Positions 57,885-64,000 of a stretch of 64,000 nucleotides of DNA are shown one piece after another. Under the pieces are notes generated by a model, which was not told the origin of the DNA, did no database searches, and saw nothing but the letters and a program-made list of their open reading frames with translations. The stretch's first letter is position 1. Each line of letters opens with the position of its first letter. The translations under genes and the position numbers were made by a program. Origin of the DNA: Alectoria sarmentosa (taxonomy: Eukaryota; Ascomycota; Lecanoromycetes; Lecanorales; Parmeliaceae); assembly GCA_009733775.1 (NCBI GenBank), contig WOGZ01000068.1, positions 62,001-126,000 of the forward strand, given 5' to 3'.

Positions 57885-60225
57885 CTCCTCTTCGCTCGCA
57901 TCTTCTTAAATTTGAATTCCGAATTATAAAAATGAAAATCAACGTCGAATAATAAAAATGAATCGTAACGTCGAGTTATAAGCGTGAAAATTAACGTCGA
58001 ATAACAAAAGTGAATCGTAACGTCGAATTGTAAACGTGAAATCATTTTATATCTTTTTATCACCCTTTATATTCCTTAAAACATTTAAATTTCAAAATTC
58101 GAAATTCGAAACTCGCGATGTTTAAAATCGGATAAAAACAGTGAAAATTCGAAGAAAAGTCGAAATTTGAAAACGATTATATCCTTTTAAACATATTCGT
58201 CACGATGTCACATAAAAAAAATTCCACTTTTTGACGAAAAATCGTTTTTTGACAAATTTATTTTCAATTCATTTAATGCACACCAAAAATCGATCGACAC
58301 GTAATCGAAAAATATATGTGAGAATAATGTTTCGATTAAAAGAAATATTTCGAATTATATATGCATATATGCGATCAATCACAAAACTTATAAAGGTCGT
58401 TTTAAAATATTAATGTTTGATAATAATAATTGATAAAATGTATATAAATTGCGATCGATATATTATAATAACAATAATAATAATAATAACGACAATGATG
58501 TTTAAAAGCATAAAGTTTAAAAATATGAATATAATAATTATAATAACGTTTAAAAGCATTTGAAAGCATTTGAAATTATGTTATTGAAAAATTCTCGTAA
58601 GTAATTAAGCAAATTTGACGATAACGATCTTTTTAATAATAATATAATTTTCAAATTTAAATCGCATATAAATATAAAGCTTTCGAAAAGAAATTCGTAA
58701 AGTTTATAATTATAAATGCAATAACGACAAATCAATTTTAAATTGAATTTTTGATAAATCGAAATTTATTCGCATTAAACGTTAAAATTGATATTTGAAA
58801 TTCTGCGAATAAACTCGATCGATTATTCGAAATATGAAAATTAATGAAATCGTTCTTTTGAAGCTACTATAAGCGTTGAATAATAACATTAAATTAATTT
58901 CACGAATGATAATTATTTTTTTAAAATTATAATAACGATTCTCTTAAAATTAACGACGAGAGAACGCTTATAAACGATATTTTAATTTAATTAATTAACG
59001 AAATCTTTCGAATTTGTTTTTAAACAGAGTTTTGATAAAATCATTAATTATTTGTTAATCGATAAAAACATATTTTAAAACGACATTTTCGACGATAATT
59101 TATTCTCGTATATAATAATGTTAAATATAAATATGTTTAATACGAACATAAAATTAAAGATTTTTGATCAACGTTATAACATTTTAATTATTATAATAAA
59201 TCATTATTATTTAAAAACATTTAACGTTTGAATTAAATTAATTAAAAAATTCGCGCAATTAAATCGTCTTTTTAATAATTTAAATTTAATCAATATATTC
59301 GATTTTATAAATTGAAAACGTTATTATAAATTGTTATTTAAAAAATCAATTGATTATTATATTATTTATATTAAAAACATATTCAAAAATGAAACGTCGA
59401 ATGTTTTAATCGTTTATTTAATCAACGTCGATATAATTTGCGAAAGATTTAAAGTCGCCTTAAAACATAAATTATCAATTTTTCGTGTAATTAAAATATC
59501 AAAAAATGCGTTTAATTGCGCTTGAATGAAAAATATCGAAATTCGAATCATATCAAAAAATTATTGAAATTGCGAAAGCGATATTCGGGCGCGTGTTCAA
59601 CATCGTATACATAAAAAAATCGACAATAAATTAATAAACGTGACGAGATTCTTTAATAATCACGAATTTATCTTCGATGATATAAAATTTGTTATTAATA
59701 ATGAACGTTGAAATAATCGTTGATTCAATCATATTATGATCGATAAAAAACTTTTTAATGTAAATTATTTATTTAAAACGTAAAATGCGATTAACACGAT
59801 CTTTTGCGATTATTATATCGAAATAATAAATGTATAAATTCAAATCGATTATTTTAAACTTTTTATGAAATTTATTTTTAATCGTTTGAATATCGACTTT
59901 ATCGAGATTCGTAAACAAAATGTTATTTATATAAATGACGACGATGATAATGTTATTAATAAATATCGAAAAATTAATAACGATAAATTCGAAACTCAAT
60001 TTTTTAAAATACATAATAAAGATATTATATTAAATTCTCGAAAATTACTTTAAATCGTATAACGTTTTTATAAATTTTTTTTTTTTGTTTTTTTTTGTTT
60101 TTGACTTTAAATTTCATAAATTGCATTATATAAATTATTTTTTCGATATCGTTATATAAAAAAACGATTTTAACATTTATGTATTTAAATTTTTAATTTA
60201 AGATTATCGTAAAGGCGAAAATAAC
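57885..60225 (-). mobile_element. Ty1/copia element A (RIP-degraded 3' part)
   Basis: Minus-strand reading gives a reverse transcriptase fragment at 59769-60014 with YINNILF (decayed YVDD), IQTIKNKFHKKFK, a decayed DLG and AKDRVNRIL. RNase H follows at about 59.19-59.49 kb: DVD (from DAD), YVFNINN, ALSIYE.EYI and IWLREFFNELN around stops at former Trp and Gln codons. The order RT then RNase H identifies copia. The rest down to 57.89 kb is non-coding 3' sequence. The upstream pol is missing where B begins at 60226. Confidence 0.8.
57941..58044. repeat. 26-bp tandem repeat, four units
   Basis: AACGTCGA starts at 57941, 57967, 57993 and 58019, an exact 26-bp period. Each unit continues with A/T-rich sequence and a GTGAA or ATGAA. 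A looser version appears in copia B at about 60450-60500. Confidence 0.85.
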
Positions 60226-60360
60226 TGTTGAAAATAAATGAAACACTTGATTAATTGAGTAATTTACAATAGAGCATCTAAATACAAAATGTGTCAAGTC
60301 TCGATAAACCTTTCTTGCCTTAATAAACCTTTCATGTTTAATAATTAACACATTTCAACA
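60226..60360 (-). mobile_element. 135-bp LTR-like unit, probable 3' LTR of copia B
   Basis: Bounded by TGTTGAAA at one end and TTTCAACA at the other, a perfect 8-bp inverted pair with TG...CA. On the minus strand it follows a purine-rich GTGAGAG, as a 3' LTR follows a polypurine tract. It retains CA and TG dinucleotides, so it is less mutated than its surroundings. The base run ATAAC on its left is the predicted target duplication; its mate would lie outside the window. Confidence 0.65.
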
Positions 60361-61020
60361 CTCTCACATGATCGCATTGCAGTTCGAAAAAATCAAAATG
60401 TTTGAACCACCCCCTCTATCTTTCTTATTCGAAATATCATATGACTTAAACGTCGAATAGGAAAAGTGAAAGTCGAAAAAGTCGAAAAAATAATCGAAAA
60501 TGCCCTATAATCGCTCAGATTTGAAACACGAGATTCAAAACTCGCGATGTTTAAAACTAAATAAAAACAATGAAAATCCGAAAAAGGAAATCGGATTTTT
60601 TTTTTTTTTAAAAAAACGACTATGTTCTTTTGAACATATCCGCCACGATGTCTCATATAAAAAATTTCACTTTTTGACGAAAAATCGTTTTCTGACAAAT
60701 TTATTTGCAGGTCACTTAATGCACATCAAAAAACGAATAACACACGATCAATGAATATATGTGGAAATAAATTTTTCGATTGAACGAAATATTTCGAATT
60801 GTATATGCACGCATGCGATCGATTATAAAATTCATGAAAATCGTTTTAAGAAATTGATATTTAACAATAATAATCGATAAAATGCATATAAATTGCGATT
60901 AATATATTGATGATGATGATGATAATAACGACATTAACGTTTGAGAAAATGAATTTCGATTTTAAAAGACATCAGGAGACATGAATATGATGGTTTTAAA
61001 AAGAAATTTAAAATAAATAA

Positions 61021-61382
61021 CGAGAATCGACGACAGCGACCTTTTTGATGATAACGTAAATCTCAAATTTAAATCGAATATAAACATAAATCTTTCGAAA
61101 AGAAGCTCGCAAAGTTTATAATTATAATTTTAATAATAACAAATTAATTTCAAATTGAATTTTGATAAATCGAAATTTATGAGAAATTTGAAAACAATTA
61201 ATGAGAATCGACGACAGCGACCTTTTTGATAATAACGCAGATTTCAAATTTTGAGAATAATTAGATATGAGTTGGCAAGGTTTCCGATAGAAATGAGGTT
61301 TCTATATCACGAAACGGCCTTCTTCATATGCGGAAACAAAAGGACAAAAGAGAACAGAAAAACAAGTCATGTTATTGAGTGT
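61021..61382. repeat. Partial tandem duplication with 181-bp offset inside copia B
   Basis: GAGAATCGACGACAGCGACC followed by TTTTTGAT occurs at 61022 and again at 61203. The second copy is broken by the insertion at 61272-61457. Copia A has a single, more decayed version near 58.62 kb. Confidence 0.7.
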
Positions 61383-61457
61383 GTGATGATTCTTGTATTC
61401 TCTATACTAAGAAAGCTACGCTATGTTGAATGCCAAGCTGCCTAGCAAGCAACCATA
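61272..61457. mobile_element. 186-bp non-RIPed insertion flanked by ATATGAG
   Basis: The insert has ordinary base composition inside fully RIPed DNA. It starts TTGGCAAGG and ends GCAACCATA. ATATGAG occurs directly on both sides (61265-61271 and 61458-61464), consistent with a 7-bp target duplication (9 bp if TT is counted). The short size suggests a solo LTR, SINE or MITE. No coding capacity. Confidence 0.7.
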
Positions 61458-64000
61458 ATATGAGTTTTTTAAATAAATGTTTATAAATTTGATAATCATA
61501 AATATAATAACGACAAATTAATTTCAAATTGAGTTTTAATAAATAAAAGTCTTTTCGCAGCGCATATCAAAATTAATATTTGAGATTCTGCGAATATATT
61601 CGATCGATTATTCGTAATATAAAAATCAATTAAATAAACGAAAGAGCTCTCACAGAAACGAGAAAAGAAATAGTTCATTCATTTTTAAATAATATTTTAG
61701 ATTTTATTCACTTTATGATCGTGATTTTAAATTAATGAGTTTATAAAAAAATTCGAATTTGTCTTTATAAAGAATCTTAATAAAATTGTTAATGATTTGT
61801 TTATCGATGAGAACGTATTATAAATCAACATTGTTATCAACGATTTAATCGCGTATTTAATGATATTAAATATCGATATATTTGATATAATTATAATGTT
61901 AAAAATTCTTAATAAGCGCAATTGCGTTTTGATTATCATTATAAATAATAATTATTTAAAACGTTTCATTGAGGCGGATTTGACTTAAAAGATCTTTTAA
62001 TTAAATAATTTTTTTGATAATTTGCGTTTGATCGATATATTCAATTTCACAAATAAATAATCCGATTATAAATTATCGTTTGAATGATTAATTAATAGCT
62101 TTATTTTTTAAATTGAAAACATAATTTGAGATTGATTTGCGAATATCGTAATCGTTAATTTAATCGAAATTAATATAATCGATGAATTTTTGAAACGTAT
62201 TTTTATAAATGAAATGTTAATTGATAATTTTTTTTAAATAACGAAAAATACGTTTAATAACGACATAATGAGTTTCGATAAAATTGAAAATGTATTAAAA
62301 AATCATTAAAATAGCGAAGATAATGTTAAATCTGATATCGAATATAACGTATATAAAAAAAATTACAATCGATTAATAAATTTAAAAAAACTCTTTAAAA
62401 GTTATATTTTTTTTTTCAACAAATATCGATCACAAATTGATTTTTATAAAAATAAATTTTGTTTTGATTTTTCATATTTTATGAGCACGAAGAAAACGCT
62501 CGATATAAACGAATTGTTTTAATTATAAAATTCGATTAACACGATCGCGAATTATTATCATTTTTAAATAATAATTGCAAAAATCGAGATCGCTCATTTT
62601 GAATTTAATATTAAAAACATTCTTTATTTATTGAATTTCGGATTGAAATAAATTAATGATAAAAACATCGTTTATATAAAGAATGACGATAATATTAATA
62701 TTTAAATTAATAAAGACGTTGAAATCGACATTAATGAAAACGAAATTGATTTTTTTTATATATTCGATAAAGGTGTTATATTAAATTCGAAAAAATTGTT
62801 TTAAATTATAAAGGATTTTATTGAACTTATAAATCTTATTAAGATATTTCTTTAAAATATATTCAATGAATTGTTTCACATAAATTTTTTTCTCAACGTT
62901 ATCATAAAGAAAACCGATTTTGATATTCATTTATTTTAAGTTTCAATTTTCAACGACGATTAAAACGAAAATCGTTTTATAAAACATAAATTTAATTATA
63001 AAAACGAAAATTTCATTGAAATTTAAACCTTCTCGTTATTCGAAATTATGAGTTATTCAATAAGTTTTAAAATGAATGATTTCGTCGCGAGCTTCGCGTT
63101 TGATGATATAAACTCATTTATCACAAAAAATAATACGCCCTTTAAATAAATCGATAAATTTTTAAATTTTATTTTTTAATAAAAAATTATTCTCGTCGAT
63201 TATGTTATTCTTTTATTATTTTCGATAAAGATTATTAACAATGATTTTTTTGTAAGTTTTTGACTCATATAATTTTATTGCGTTAATAATTTGAATAATC
63301 ATCGCATAAAATTGAATGAAATTTAACGAAAGATCGCGCGATATGAGATAAGGGTGATTTGAATAAAACGACACATTATTTGATTCGTCGTTTTAAAAAA
63401 TAAAAATTGATAACGACGATGAATTGAAAATTAATGCGTTAGTTTTAAAGGAATTTGAGGGTTTTGCAATTATAAAGGGCTCAATTATTAAAAACTTAAA
63501 TTTAAACGATTAAATAAACTCATTAACGTTTATCTCGTTCATAAATAATTAATTTTTAATGACGAAAAACGTTATAAGCGCCGAATTATTTCCTCTCACA
63601 ATTGAATTAATTAACAATTATGAATCAAATAAAAAATCATTCTTTTTCAAATCTCAAATGATTTTAAAAAATCGAATAATGTTATCATTTGATAACAATA
63701 TATGATAAATATAATCATTTTCGTAATCGATAAAGACTTTTTTGATAACGCGCTTTTGATTTTTTTTTTAATTAATAACGAGTTTGCGCAAAATAATAAA
63801 GTTTGAAATTTTAATACGACGTATATAATTAAAACGAGATTTATAATTTATATAAATTTGATACGAAATGAGTTTGCGCGATTATATAAAACTTCGATTA
63901 TGAAAATAATTGATAATTAATATAAATTTTAATTAATATTTTTAATTAAGATTAATGTTTTTAATAATAATGTTAACAATGTTGAAAAATGTTTAATCAA

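Larger units (their letters stand above)
57885..64000. repeat. AT-rich RIP-degraded repeat block (right), continues past the window
   Basis: Composition and CpG retention match the left block. It holds two Ty1/copia relatives on the minus strand, A (57.9-60.22 kb) and B (60.23 kb to beyond 64 kb). Segments of A recur in B in order: 58095-58480 with about 60515-60920, RNase H 59.2-59.5 with 61.96-62.17 kb, and reverse transcriptase 59.77-60.01 with about 62.53-62.76 kb. From 62.8 to 64 kb only degraded repeat is visible. Confidence 0.88.
60361..64000 (-). mobile_element. Ty1/copia element B (RIP-degraded, runs off the window)
   Basis: RNase H is at about 61.96-62.17 kb on the minus strand (FKR, CEIEYIDQTQ and LKDLLSQIRLNE around stops). 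Reverse transcriptase is at about 62.53-62.76 kb (VILYINDVF from YVDD, KFKMSDL, YYLKM, RDRVNRIL). It is better preserved than A at some active-site positions (IND versus INN). Carries its own 181-bp tandem duplication and a 186-bp insertion. The 5' end is beyond 64000. Confidence 0.78.

Noticed and set aside
61251..61445. 64-codon frame across the 186-bp insertion
   Set aside because: The frame starts in RIPed copia DNA and crosses the insertion border, so it is a chance frame.

Overview
The window looks like nuclear DNA of a filamentous ascomycete (Pezizomycotina). It has a sharp two-part composition. About 31.7 kb of balanced, gene-dense DNA (roughly 25.9-57.6 kb) lies between two very AT-rich blocks (1-24.8 kb and 57.9-64 kb). 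The blocks have no intact reading frames, hold wrecked retrotransposon domains, and their remaining cytosines are mostly in CpG. That is the pattern expected of repeat-induced point mutation (RIP). Genes have short introns (mostly 45-85 bp) and typical fungal products. Genus and species cannot be told from this sequence alone.

Left block: a RIP-degraded Ty3/gypsy chromovirus on the + strand (integrase and chromodomain near 8.9-9.8 kb), then two same-orientation copies of an unidentified ~6.7 kb repeat (about 10.6-16.5 and 17.2-23.2 kb). At the edge is a 994-bp element with ~68-bp terminal inverted repeats and a nine-copy 22-bp minisatellite (24759-25752).

Gene island, left to right: 3-phosphoglycerate dehydrogenase (+), class V myosin (+), a GT31/DUF604-type glycosyltransferase (+), ITP pyrophosphatase HAM1 (+), FAP7/adenylate kinase 6 (-), a CYP7/8-like cytochrome P450 (+), a ZUFSP/Mug105-type C78 deubiquitinase (-), Rheb GTPase (-), the cohesin-release factor Wapl (-), uracil phosphoribosyltransferase (+), elongation factor Elf1 (-), the GTP cyclohydrolase II-like uracil-catabolism enzyme Urc1 (+), ribosomal protein eS1 (+) and an ABHD11/Imo32-type mitochondrial alpha/beta hydrolase (-). 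Most are housekeeping genes. The clearest functional link is the close placement of uracil salvage (UPRT) and uracil breakdown (Urc1), with Elf1 between them.

Right block: two Ty1/copia elements on the - strand, with RNase H and reverse transcriptase recognisable through RIP stops. The layout suggests the second (B) inserted into the pol gene of the first (A). A 251-bp near-palindromic sequence with TG...CA ends sits at the gene/AT boundary, just upstream of the hydrolase gene, and is probably the 3' LTR of A.

Structural points: 51 introns were modelled by eye, and four use GC-AG borders (myosin V, HAM1, Rheb, Elf1), more than is usual for fungi. Elf1 has a first coding exon that is only ATG, and Urc1 has an 18-nt exon. 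Exon borders come from reading frame, splice signals and remembered family conservation, with no transcript data. I found no convincing new multi-gene system. The best leads are the GC-AG enrichment, the uracil gene neighbourhood, the boundary elements and the nested copia model.
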